A stretch of DNA of 64,000 nucleotides from JASLDZ01 sp965199975. Its GTDB lineage: Bacteria; Pseudomonadota; Alphaproteobacteria; Caulobacterales; Caulobacteraceae. The position numbers and the translations under genes are program-made. The stretch covers positions 2,356,001 to 2,420,000 of the forward strand of contig OZ241340.1 in assembly GCA_965199975.1 (NCBI GenBank). Direction: 5' to 3'. Positions 53,201 to 64,000 of this stretch are shown piece by piece; the stretch's first letter is position 1; every line of letters begins with the position of its first letter. The notes beneath the pieces were generated by a model. It was not told the origin of the DNA, did not search any database, and saw only the letters and a program-made list of their open reading frames with translations.

Positions 53201-56200
53201 ACCCCTCGGCGCTGTTCATCCGCAGGCCGGTGGCGACGATCCTGCTCACCATCGGCGTGTGCCTGATGGGGATCGCCAGCTATTTCGTGCTGCCGGTGGC
53301 CTCGCTGCCCTCCACCGACCGCCCGACCGTCTCGGTGCAGGCGCGCCTGCCCGGCGCCTCGCCCGAGGTGATGGCCACCACCGTCGCCACGCCGCTGGAA
53401 CGCCGGCTCGGCCAGATCGCCGACGTCACCGACCTCACCAGTTCGAGCTCGCGCGAACGCACCAACATCACCGTCGAGTTCGGCGCGGACCGCAACATCG
53501 ACGGCGCGGCGCGCGACGTTCAGGCGGCGATCAACGCCTCGCGCTCCGACCTGCCGACCACCCTGCGTAACAACCCCACCTACAACAAGATCAACCCGGC
53601 CGATGCGCCGATCATGATCCTGAACCTGACGTCGGACACCTTGTCGTTGCCGCAGGTCTACGATCAGGCGTCGCTGGTCCTGCAGCAGAAGCTGAGCCAG
53701 ATCTCGGGCGTGGGGCAGGCCGACGTGCAAGGCGCCTCCTCCCCAGCCGTGCGGGTGGAGCTGAACTCCGCCGCGCTGACCCACTACGGCATTGGGCTGG
53801 AGGACGTGCGCGCCGCCATCGCCGGCGCCAACGCGCGCCAGCCGCTGGGCGCCGTCGCCGCGGGCCACCAGCAGTATCAGATCTACACCAACGATCGGGC
53901 CGATAAGGCGCAGCAGTACCGCGACCTCGTCATCGCCTATCGCAACACCGCCGCGGTGCGCCTGGCCGACGTGGCCGACGTCAGCGACGGCGCCGAGAAC
54001 GTGCGCAACCTCGGCCTCTTCAACGGCAAGCCTTCGATCGTTTTGCGGGTGCAGGCCTCGCCCGGCGCCAACGTCGTGGCCACGGTGAACCGCATCAAGG
54101 CGGTGCTGCCCGCCCTGCGCGCCTCCTTGCCGCCGGCGATCCAGCTCAACGTCAGCCTCGACCGCACCACCTCGATCCGCGCCAGCCTCGCCGAGGTTGA
54201 GCGCACCCTGCTCCTCTCCGTGGTCCTGGTCGTGCTCGTGGTGCTGGTGTTCCTGCGCAACGGGCGCGCCACGCTGGTGCCGGGAGTCGCGGTGGTCACA
54301 TCGCTCCTTGGCACGCTGGCGGTGATGTTCGCCCTGCACTTCAGCCTGGACAACCTCAGCCTCATGGCGCTGACGGTGGCCACGGGCTTCGTGGTCGACG
54401 ACGCCATCGTGGTGCTCGAGAACATCACCCGCCACGTGGAGGCGGGCATGCCGCGCTTCCAGGCGGCGCTGCAGGGCGCCAAGGAGGTGGGCTTCACCGT
54501 CATCTCCATGTCGATCTCGCTGATCGCCGTCTTCATCCCGATCCTGATGATGTCGGGCATCGTGGGCCAGCTGTTCCGCGAGTTCGCCATCACGCTGGCG
54601 GCGGCGATCCTGATCAGCCTGGTGGTGTCGCTGACCACCACGCCGATGATGGCCGCCTATCTGGTCGACGAGCCGCATCGCCCCGGCGCGCCCGACGAGG
54701 CGCGCGGCGCCGCGGCGCCGGATCGCCGGGGGCTGTGGCGGCGGTTCTGGTCGGGCGTGTCGCGCCGGGTGGAGGGCGCCTTCACCTGGGCGTTGGAGAC
54801 TTACGAGGGCTCGCTCTCCTGGGCGCTGGACCACGGACGGATCGTGCTCCTGCTGCTGGCCGCCACCATCGCGCTGAACGTCTACCTCTACGCCGTCATC
54901 CCCAAGGGCTTCTTCCCCCAGCAGGACACCGGCGTGCTTCAGGGCTTCGTGCGGGTGGACCAGGCCTCCTCCTTCGCCCGCACCCGGCGCAAGTTCGTGC
55001 AGCTGATCGATATCGTGCGCAGGGATCCGGCGATCCAGACGGTCACCGCCTTCTCCGGCCAGTCCGGCGCCTTCATGTTCATCGCCCTCAAGCCGGAAGC
55101 GCAGCGACCCAAGACGACGTCGGAGGACGTGATCGCCCGGCTGCGCCGCAACACCTACGCCGTCTCTGGAGCCCAGCTCTTCCTGCAGTCGGCGCAGGAC
55201 ATCCGCGTCGGCGGTCGCTCGTCTAACGCCCAGTACCAGTACACCCTGCAGAGCGACAGCACAGACACGCTGAAAGAATGGTCCAACAAGCTCCTCGTCG
55301 AACTGCAGAAGCGCCCGCAGCTAAGCGACGTCAACACCGACCAGATGGAGAACGGGCTGGAGACCTTCATCACCATCGATCGACCGACGGCGGCTAAGCT
55401 GGGGATCAGCGCCAGCCAGGTCGACACCAACCTCTACGACGCCTTCGGCCAGCGGCAGGCCTCGACCATCTACAATCCGCTGAACCAGTACTACGTGATC
55501 ATGGAGGTGGCGCCGCAGTTCCAGCCGGGCCCCGAAGCGCTGAGCGACTTCTACGTCCAGCCGGCCAACAACGCGCCCTGGTCGGCGGGGTCCGGCACCT
55601 TCGGCAGCGCCGCCTCGGCCCAGCGCCTGTCCAGCGCGGCGGTCAGCGCCAATGCGGCGATCCGCGCGGGCGCGACACCTCCTGCCAATCTGCTGGCCGT
55701 CGTTGGCGGCGCGGCCGCCAACAGCCAGACCGGAACCATCGCCAGCCCCGCTGGGGCCGCCGCCCCCACCACGGGCGGGACGGCGGGCGGAGGATCGGGC
55801 CTCGGCTCCACCTCAACCACCGTGGGGCTGACCGGCGTCGGCGGCGGCCAGACCAGCGCGGGCGGCTCGGGCCAGGCCTCCGGCTCGGGAGGGTCGAGCT
55901 CGGCGCTCTCCGGCGCGGGCTCCACGCGCACCACCACCGGCGGCGGCGCTTCCAACGTGGCCCAGACGGGGAGCGCCATCTCGACGACGCCGTCGCGCAT
56001 GGCGCCCCTGAGCGCCTTCTCCACCTATGCCCTGTCGTCCACCCCCACCTCGGTGAACCACCAAGGCTCGGCGGTGGCGGCGACCATCTCGTTCAACCTG
56101 CCGCCCGGACAGTCGCTGTCGAACGCGCAGGCGGTGATCGACGATGCGGTGCAGACCATCCACATGCCCGCGACCGTGCGCGGCAGCTTCAAGGGCACCG

Positions 56201-56847
56201 CCCAGGTGTTCGCCGAGACGCTGAAGACGCAGCCATTGCTGATCCTGGCGGCGCTGGTCGCGGTCTATCTCGTATTGGGCGTGCTGTACGAGAGCTACAT
56301 CCACCCCCTGACGGTGCTCTCCACCCTGCCCTCCGCCGGCGTCGGCGCTCTCTTGGCGCTCATGCTGCTGCATGTGGAGTTCGACATCATAGGCCTGATC
56401 GGCGTCGTGCTCCTGATCGGGATCGTCAAGAAGAACGCCATCATGATCATCGACTTCGCGCTCACCGCCGAGCGTGACGACGGCCTGTCTTCGCGCGACG
56501 CCATCTACCAGGCGTCGCTGCTGCGCTTTCGACCCATCTTGATGACCACCATGGCCGCCATCCTGGGCGCCTTGCCGCTGGCGATCGGCTTCGGCGAGGG
56601 CAGCGAACTGCGCCGGCCGCTGGGCATCGCCATCGTGGGCGGGCTGATCGCCAGCCAGGTGCTGACCCTGATCACGACGCCTGTGGTCTATCTCTACCTC
56701 GACAAACTGCGGAAGCCCCGCGCCCGCCACCGTCGGCGCTTCGGCCGCGGCGGTTCGCCCTCGCCCGATCCCGCCCTCGCACCGCCGGCCGCGCCCCGAG
56801 GCGGCCCGGGATCGGGGATCGGCGCGCCCGCGCCGCTAGGAGCCTGA
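53197..56847 (+). CDS. mdtC: RND efflux transporter subunit (MdtC-like) with a large Gly/Ser/Thr insertion
   Basis: 1216 residues, about 150 longer than MdtB-type homologues. Normal motifs: PSALFIRRPVATILLTIGVCLMG, ATGFVVDDAIVVLENI, YLVLGVLYESYIHPLTVLSTLPSAGVG. Compared with the paralogue MdtB (SGQPVPLSAIATVVQQPS) there is an insertion at ~793-934 just before APLSAFSTYALSSTPTSV. It is rich in Gly, Ser, Thr and Ala (TGGTAGGGSGLGSTSTTVGL and similar) and lies in the periplasmic part. Coupled to mdtB by overlap. Confidence 0.93.
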   Translation: MNPSALFIRRPVATILLTIGVCLMGIASYFVLPVASLPSTDRPTVSVQARLPGASPEVMATTVATPLERRLGQIADVTDLTSSSSRERTNITVEFGADRNIDGAARDVQAAINASRSDLPTTLRNNPTYNKINPADAPIMILNLTSDTLSLPQVYDQASLVLQQKLSQISGVGQADVQGASSPAVRVELNSAALTHYGIGLEDVRAAIAGANARQPLGAVAAGHQQYQIYTNDRADKAQQYRDLVIAYRNTAAVRLADVADVSDGAENVRNLGLFNGKPSIVLRVQASPGANVVATVNRIKAVLPALRASLPPAIQLNVSLDRTTSIRASLAEVERTLLLSVVLVVLVVLVFLRNGRATLVPGVAVVTSLLGTLAVMFALHFSLDNLSLMALTVATGFVVDDAIVVLENITRHVEAGMPRFQAALQGAKEVGFTVISMSISLIAVFIPILMMSGIVGQLFREFAITLAAAILISLVVSLTTTPMMAAYLVDEPHRPGAPDEARGAAAPDRRGLWRRFWSGVSRRVEGAFTWALETYEGSLSWALDHGRIVLLLLAATIALNVYLYAVIPKGFFPQQDTGVLQGFVRVDQASSFARTRRKFVQLIDIVRRDPAIQTVTAFSGQSGAFMFIALKPEAQRPKTTSEDVIARLRRNTYAVSGAQLFLQSAQDIRVGGRSSNAQYQYTLQSDSTDTLKEWSNKLLVELQKRPQLSDVNTDQMENGLETFITIDRPTAAKLGISASQVDTNLYDAFGQRQASTIYNPLNQYYVIMEVAPQFQPGPEALSDFYVQPANNAPWSAGSGTFGSAASAQRLSSAAVSANAAIRAGATPPANLLAVVGGAAANSQTGTIASPAGAAAPTTGGTAGGGSGLGSTSTTVGLTGVGGGQTSAGGSGQASGSGGSSSALSGAGSTRTTTGGGASNVAQTGSAISTTPSRMAPLSAFSTYALSSTPTSVNHQGSAVAATISFNLPPGQSLSNAQAVIDDAVQTIHMPATVRGSFKGTAQVFAETLKTQPLLILAALVAVYLVLGVLYESYIHPLTVLSTLPSAGVGALLALMLLHVEFDIIGLIGVVLLIGIVKKNAIMIIDFALTAERDDGLSSRDAIYQASLLRFRPILMTTMAAILGALPLAIGFGEGSELRRPLGIAIVGGLIASQVLTLITTPVVYLYLDKLRKPRARHRRRFGRGGSPSPDPALAPPAAPRGGPGSGIGAPAPLGA

Positions 56848-56848
56848 C

Positions 56849-58405
56849 GTGATCGCCCGCCGCCCGTTCCTCGCCGCCCTGCTCGCCGCGACCACCGCCG
56901 CCTGCACGGTCGGGCCCAACTACCAGCGCCCCGCCGGCCTCCCGGCAAGCCAGGTCCCCGCCCCCGCCTACAAGGAGGCCGCGGGCTGGACGCCGGCGCA
57001 GCCCACGCTGGCCGCGCTCGACAAGGGATCATGGTGGGCGGCCTTCAACGATCCGGTGCTGAGCGAGCTGGAAAGCCGGGTCGAAGCCACCAACCAGAAC
57101 ATCGCCCAGTTCGCCGCCAACTACCGCCAGGCCCGCGCGGTGGTGAGCGAGACCCGCTCGGAGTTCTTCCCCACCCTCACCTCGTCGCTCTCCTTCCAGC
57201 GCACCGGCTCGCTGGGTTCCGGCGGGCAGACGGTGGTGACCTCGGGCGGCGGCGGCGTGGTCTCCACGGGCGGGATCACCGGAACCACCACTGGAGGCAC
57301 AGGCGCAGGGGGCGGCGGCACGTCTCCGGGCGGCGTCACCACCGTGAATTCGACCGGCGGCGGCGCGTTCAACCGGTTCAACGGCTCGCTCGACGCCTCC
57401 TGGGCCCCCGACCTGTGGGGCCGCATCCGCCGCACGGTGGAGCAGGCGCGGGCCCAGGCGCAGGCTAGCGCCGCCGACCTGGCCAACGCCACCCTCTCGG
57501 CCCAGGCGGAGCTAGCGGTGGACTACTTCCAGCTCCGTTCGCTTGACCTGCAGGGCAAGGTGCTGCGCGAGACGGTGGCCGCCTACCAGCGCTCGCTGCG
57601 GGTGATCGACAACCAATACAACGCCGGCACCGTCGCCCGCTCCGACCTGATCGCGGCGCAAACGCAGGTGCTGAACGCCCAGGCCAGCCTGGTGGACCTC
57701 GGCCGCCAGCGCGCCGCCTTCGAGCACGCCATCGCCGTGCTCACCGGCGAGGCCCCGTCGAGCCTGACGCTGGCGCCGGGCGCCTACCCGCTCGGCGTGC
57801 CGGTGGCGCCCGCCGGCGTGCCCTCAACCCTTCTGCAGCGCCGGCCCGACATCGCCTCCACCGAGCGCGCCGTGGCCGCCGCCAACGCCAACATCGGCAT
57901 CCAGGTCTCGGCCTATTATCCGGACCTGACGCTCACCGGCTCGTTGGGCTCCTCGGCCGATGACTTCTTCCGGCTGTTCGACGTGCAGAACTCCATCTGG
58001 TCGCTTGGCAGCTCGGCCGCCGAGACGCTGATCGACTTCGGCGCCCGAAGGGCCCGCGTGCGCGAGGCCCGCGCCGCCTACGACGCCAGCGTGGCCGCCT
58101 ACCGCCAGACCGTGCTCACCGCCTTCCAGGGCGTGGAGGACCAGCTCGCCGCGCTGCGCGTGCTCGAGCAGGAGGAGGCGGTGCGCGTACAGGCCGCGAC
58201 CAGCGCCAATCGCGCCGAACAGATCGCGCTGAACCAGTACGCCGCCGGCACCACCGACTTCACCACCGTGATCACCGCCCAGGCGCAGGCCCTCACCGCG
58301 CGCGAAGCGGTGGTCAACGTACACGGCCTGCGACTGGTGGCGGCGGTGACCCTGATCCAGGACCTGGGCGGCGGCTGGACGGCGGCCGACCTGCCCAGGG
58401 TGTGA
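56849..58405 (+). CDS. Outer membrane efflux lipoprotein (NodT/OprM type) with Gly/Thr insertion
   Basis: 518 residues, GTG start, immediately after mdtC. The signal ends in a lipobox-like ATTAAC19 followed by TVGPNYQRP, typical of OMF lipoproteins. Repeat halves with GSLDASWAPDLWGRIRRTVEQARAQ and LQRRPDIASTERAVAAANANIGI are canonical. Residues ~122-176 are a Gly/Thr/Ser-rich insertion (TSGGGGVVSTGGITGTTTGG and following) absent from typical OprM, falling in the beta-barrel region between SLSFQRTGS and FNRFNGSLDAS. It provides the outer-membrane duct. Confidence 0.92.
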   Translation: MIARRPFLAALLAATTAACTVGPNYQRPAGLPASQVPAPAYKEAAGWTPAQPTLAALDKGSWWAAFNDPVLSELESRVEATNQNIAQFAANYRQARAVVSETRSEFFPTLTSSLSFQRTGSLGSGGQTVVTSGGGGVVSTGGITGTTTGGTGAGGGGTSPGGVTTVNSTGGGAFNRFNGSLDASWAPDLWGRIRRTVEQARAQAQASAADLANATLSAQAELAVDYFQLRSLDLQGKVLRETVAAYQRSLRVIDNQYNAGTVARSDLIAAQTQVLNAQASLVDLGRQRAAFEHAIAVLTGEAPSSLTLAPGAYPLGVPVAPAGVPSTLLQRRPDIASTERAVAAANANIGIQVSAYYPDLTLTGSLGSSADDFFRLFDVQNSIWSLGSSAAETLIDFGARRARVREARAAYDASVAAYRQTVLTAFQGVEDQLAALRVLEQEEAVRVQAATSANRAEQIALNQYAAGTTDFTTVITAQAQALTAREAVVNVHGLRLVAAVTLIQDLGGGWTAADLPRV

Positions 58406-58499
58406 AGGCCCCCTCGCGCACGTTTCCACCCCCTGATATGCCTGCATGTTGGTTCGCCGACGCGATTGCTTGCGCTCCGGCGGCTGCGGGAGGTCGTTC

Positions 58500-58988
58500 A
58501 TGCCTGAGACGCTCGATGCGGTGGACGCACGCATCCTCGACCTGATCCAGCACGACGCCTCGCTGTCGGTGGCCGAGATCGCGGATCGGGTGGGCCTCTC
58601 CTCCTCGCCCTGCTGGCGGCGCATCAAGCGGCTGGAGGACGCAGGCGTGATCCGCGGACGCGTCACCCTGCTCGACCACGAGAAGCTGGGCCTGGGTTTC
58701 GAGGTGTTCGCCGAGGTGCGCCTCACCACGCCCACCAAGGAGAACCTCGCCGCCTTCGAGGAGGCGGTGGTCGCCTGGCCCGAGGTGGCCCAGTGCGCCA
58801 CCGTCACCGGCGCCATGGACTACGTGCTGCGCGTGGTGACCCGCGACATCCACGCCTTCGACGACTTCCTGCGCGAGAAGCTGCTGGCGCTGGGCCTGGT
58901 GCAGAACGTGGAGAGCCGCATCGTCATCCGCTCGGTGAAGTCGACGACGGCCGCGCCGCTAGGGCTGGTGAGTCCGCACGTGGCGTAG
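58500..58988 (+). CDS. Lrp/AsnC-family transcriptional regulator
   Basis: 162 residues. N-terminal HTH LDAVDARILDLIQHDASLSVAEIADRVGLSSSPCWRRIKRLEDAGVI is followed by the RAM ligand-binding domain (VFAEVRLTTPTKENLAAFEEAVVAWPEVAQCATVTGAMDYVLRVVTRDIHAFDDFL). The ATG at 58500 has GGGAGG upstream. It lies 94 bases after the efflux operon on the same strand; regulation of that operon is possible but not shown. Confidence 0.92.
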   Translation: MPETLDAVDARILDLIQHDASLSVAEIADRVGLSSSPCWRRIKRLEDAGVIRGRVTLLDHEKLGLGFEVFAEVRLTTPTKENLAAFEEAVVAWPEVAQCATVTGAMDYVLRVVTRDIHAFDDFLREKLLALGLVQNVESRIVIRSVKSTTAAPLGLVSPHVA

Positions 58989-59101
58989 GCGCCGGCGCGC
59001 CGGCTTCCGTCCCCAGATGCGTCCACAGCTGACGCAGCGCTGTGGAAAGGACCCGCCGTCGCAGGGCGCGCTCCGCGCCACGCCGCTAGACCGGACGGCC
59101 C

Positions 59102-60586
59102 ATGAGCTCCACCGCCCTCGCCTTCCCGACCGCCCCGCCGGAGCCGCTCGCAGTCGCCGCCCTTCCCGCCAATGTGGAGGCCGAGCAGGCGCTGATCGGC
59201 GCGGTGCTGTTCGACAACGCCGCCTACGAGCGCCTCTCCGACCGGCTGCAGGCGCGCCACTTCTACGAGCCGTTCCACCAGCGCCTGTTCCAGGCCATGG
59301 AGGAGTACATCCGCAAAGGGCAGCTGGCCGAGCCGCTGACCCTGATGGAACGCTTCCGCCGCGACCCCGCCTTCGAGGCGCTGGGCGGCGTGCGCTACCT
59401 GGCCGACCTGGTGGACCGCGCGCCTCCCGCCGCCAACGCCGCCGACTACGCACGGGTGATCTACGACCTGGCGCTGCGGCGCGACCTGATCCGCATCGGC
59501 GGCGACATGGCGCAGGTGGCGCAGACCGACGCCGAGACCGAGGCGCGCGACCAGATCGAGACGGCCGAGCAGCAGCTGTACTCCCTGGCCGAGACCGGCG
59601 GCGTCTCCCAGGGCTTCCAGACCTTCGACAACGCGCTGGCCGGCGCGATCTCCATGATCACCGAGGCCAAGGAGCGCGAGGGGGGCCTCGCCGGCCTCTC
59701 CACCGGTCTCGTCGACCTCGATCGCCAGCTCGGCGGCCTACACCCGTCCGACCTGGTGATCCTGGCCGGGCGCCCCTCGATGGGAAAGACGGCGCTGGCC
59801 ACCAACATCGCCTTCAGCGTGGCCAAGGCCTACGGCTGGGAGCCCGCCGCCGACGGCTCGCGCCGCACCGCCTCGGGCGGCGTCGTCGCCTTCTTCTCGC
59901 TGGAAATGAGCGCCGAGCAGCTGGCCACCCGCCTCCTGGCCGATGTGTCGGGCGTCTCGTCCGACAAGCTGCGCAAGGGCGAGATCGACGACGCCGACTA
60001 CGTCGCGGTGCGCGACGCGGCGGTGGAGGTGCAGCAGAGCCCGCTCTACATCGACGCCACCGGCGGCCTGTCCATCGCCAAGCTCACCGCCCGCGCACGG
60101 CGGCTGAAGCGCTCCACGGGGCTGGACCTGATCGTGGTCGACTACCTGCAGCTCGTCACCACCGACGGGTCGAAGGGCGACAACCGGGTGCAGGAGGTCT
60201 CCATGATCACCCAGGGCCTCAAGGCGCTGGCCAAGGAGCTCAGCGTGCCGGTGATCGCGCTGAGCCAGCTGTCGCGCCAAGTGGAGAACCGCGAGGACAA
60301 GAAGCCCCAGCTGAGCGACCTGCGCGAATCCGGCTCCATCGAGCAGGACGCCGACGTGGTGATGTTCGTCTACCGCGAGAGCTACTACCTCAGCCGGCTC
60401 GAGCCCAAGGAGGGCACGCCCGAGCACCTGCAGTGGCAGGAGGACCTCGACCGCGTGGAGGGCATGGCCGAGGTGGTGATCGGCAAGCAGCGCCACGGCC
60501 CCATCGGCACGGTGAAGCTCTCCTTCAACGCCGACCTGACGAAGTTCGGGAACCTGGCACGCGAGGGGCGCTACGACTTCGGGTGA
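59102..60586 (+). CDS. dnaB: Replicative DNA helicase DnaB
   Basis: 494 residues. The N-terminal domain (PANVEAEQALIGAVLFDNAAY...FYEPFHQRLFQAMEEYI) binds primase. The RecA-like domain has Walker A LAGRPSMGKTALATNIA, FFSLEMSAEQLATRLLA, DLIVVDYLQLV, IALSQLSRQVENREDKKPQLSDLRESGSIEQDADVVMFVYR and the final arginine-finger region IGKQRHGPIGTVKLSF. No intein is present. It unwinds DNA at the replication fork as a hexamer. Confidence 0.96.
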   Translation: MSSTALAFPTAPPEPLAVAALPANVEAEQALIGAVLFDNAAYERLSDRLQARHFYEPFHQRLFQAMEEYIRKGQLAEPLTLMERFRRDPAFEALGGVRYLADLVDRAPPAANAADYARVIYDLALRRDLIRIGGDMAQVAQTDAETEARDQIETAEQQLYSLAETGGVSQGFQTFDNALAGAISMITEAKEREGGLAGLSTGLVDLDRQLGGLHPSDLVILAGRPSMGKTALATNIAFSVAKAYGWEPAADGSRRTASGGVVAFFSLEMSAEQLATRLLADVSGVSSDKLRKGEIDDADYVAVRDAAVEVQQSPLYIDATGGLSIAKLTARARRLKRSTGLDLIVVDYLQLVTTDGSKGDNRVQEVSMITQGLKALAKELSVPVIALSQLSRQVENREDKKPQLSDLRESGSIEQDADVVMFVYRESYYLSRLEPKEGTPEHLQWQEDLDRVEGMAEVVIGKQRHGPIGTVKLSFNADLTKFGNLAREGRYDFG

Positions 60587-60635
60587 GGTTGGGTGTCGTG
60601 GAGTCTCGGCGGCAGGCTGAGCGCCACCGCGCGCA

Positions 60636-61067
60636 GGTCGCGTCAAGGCACGCTGCGCTCTTCAGCCTCGACCCGACCCGCGCGCGGCGGCTGACCTGGG
60701 GGGTCTGGACGCTGAGCGTCCTTCGATAGATTCGACACGGCCTGCGGCTCGCGTCCAACACTGAGCAGCTGGCTGCCGGAGTTCGGCAGTACGACCTATG
60801 TTTCAGCCAGTCGGCCTGTAATCTGCACACCGCCGCCGGGGCTCCCGCCGGCTCCCGCTTTCCAGCGGCGAACGGGCGCCTATCGAACCGCGTCGCGCAC
60901 CACAGACTGCGGCAGGACTACAGCCCTGTGTTCGGCCCCTCTGGAGGGGCTGAACTCTCTGCAAGGGACGCCCCCGCGTCCCGACCATTCCGGTCGGCCG
61001 TCGCAGCGCAGGGCGGGTCAAGGCCGTAGAGCCGAAGGCGCGCCTTGACGCGACCGAGCACGGCGGC
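60636..61067. repeat. Extragenic inverted-repeat element, copy 2
   Basis: A ~432-bp unit with arm C (+) ~60636-60780 and arm D (-) ~60920-61067. Both arms share the CGCGTCAAGGC(G/A)CGC... start and GACCCG(C/A)CC(C/T)GCG block with copy 1; D also shares its outer GCCGCCGTGCTCGG with arm A. It fills the gap between dnaB and the SUV3-like helicase. Overall spacing of arms is the same as in copy 1. Confidence 0.75.
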
Positions 61068-61165
61068 ACGACCTCACCGCAGTGACTCCAGCAAGGCGCG
61101 GCGGCCAGCGCAAAGCACCACGGCCCAAGCTTGCCCGACTCGCCCTCCCTTCCTACCTCCCGCCC

Positions 61166-63966
<2,801 letters not shown>

Positions 63967-63970
<4 letters not shown>

Positions 63971-64000
63971 CGCTCGTCTCTGGCGACGAGGCCGTGCGCG
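63967..64000 (+). CDS. Possible start of the next gene (partial)
   Basis: A TTG at 63967 overlaps the helicase stop by 4 bases and opens a frame reading TLVSGDEAVR to the window end. In Caulobacterales an S4-domain RNA-binding protein often follows this helicase; too little sequence is present to confirm. Confidence 0.3.

Overview
The window is GC-rich chromosomal DNA, gene-dense, with many 4-bp ATGA/GTGA overlaps and frequent GTG or TTG starts. The order cheB-cheY-cheD-cheU-cheY at the left end matches the end of the main chemotaxis operon of Caulobacter crescentus. A SUV3-like helicase, an Hsp20 gene and many Caulobacterales-type small proteins also fit. I infer an alphaproteobacterium of the order Caulobacterales (Caulobacter/Phenylobacterium type). 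No rRNA, tRNA or CRISPR array was found.

Layout. 1-2.1 kb: end of a chemotaxis operon. 2.2-7.7 kb: GH13 glucosidase, then a minus-strand overlapping set gltD-yhhQ-ycaQ and two small proteins. 8.5-10.1 kb: a decarboxylase-like gene divergent from a MarR regulator, with a palindrome between them. 10.3-13.8 kb: UvrD/PcrA helicase convergent with rplJ-rplL, sharing a strong terminator; rplL carries a frameshift at its last codons. 14.1-21.1 kb: heptose and Kdo genes for LPS inner core (hldE, hldD, kdsA), a DUF3089 protein with a degraded nucleophile motif, a VapBC toxin-antitoxin pair and a photolyase. 21.2-28.9 kb: SDR, periplasmic thioredoxin-like protein, APC permease, a NUDIX/DUF1285/GNAT operon, an MFS exporter with threonine aldolase, and a DHFR-like reductase.

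28.9-44.4 kb is the accessory part. It contains: (i) a stand-alone polymorphic-toxin-type metallopeptidase overlapping a 73-residue presumed immunity gene; (ii) an orphan phage/GTA-type large terminase with an N-terminal helix-turn-helix; (iii) an extragenic element made of two inverted ~140-bp repeats; (iv) an AT-rich defence-like patch with a frameshifted DpnI-family endonuclease, an ABC-type AAA ATPase and a PIN-like nuclease; (v) a second zincin/partner pair bracketed by a ~240-bp direct duplication of the uvrB 3' end; and (vi) uvrB itself, with a sharply bounded AT-rich stretch inside an otherwise GC-rich gene. Housekeeping genes (hsp20, gpmA, kdsD) are interspersed.

44.4-64 kb: a Spy-like periplasmic protein, dusB, an FUSC transporter, then a complete tripartite RND efflux operon (mdtA-mdtB-mdtC-outer membrane factor). 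Three of its four products carry unusual Gly/Ser/Thr-rich insertions, and the adaptor carries two Spy-like C-terminal domains. An Lrp regulator, dnaB, a second copy of the inverted-repeat element and a SUV3-like RNA helicase follow; the helicase tail contains an in-frame duplicated palindromic unit.

Two genes (rplL and the dpnI homologue) show indels in GC-rich or homopolymer sequence, so some local assembly error is possible.
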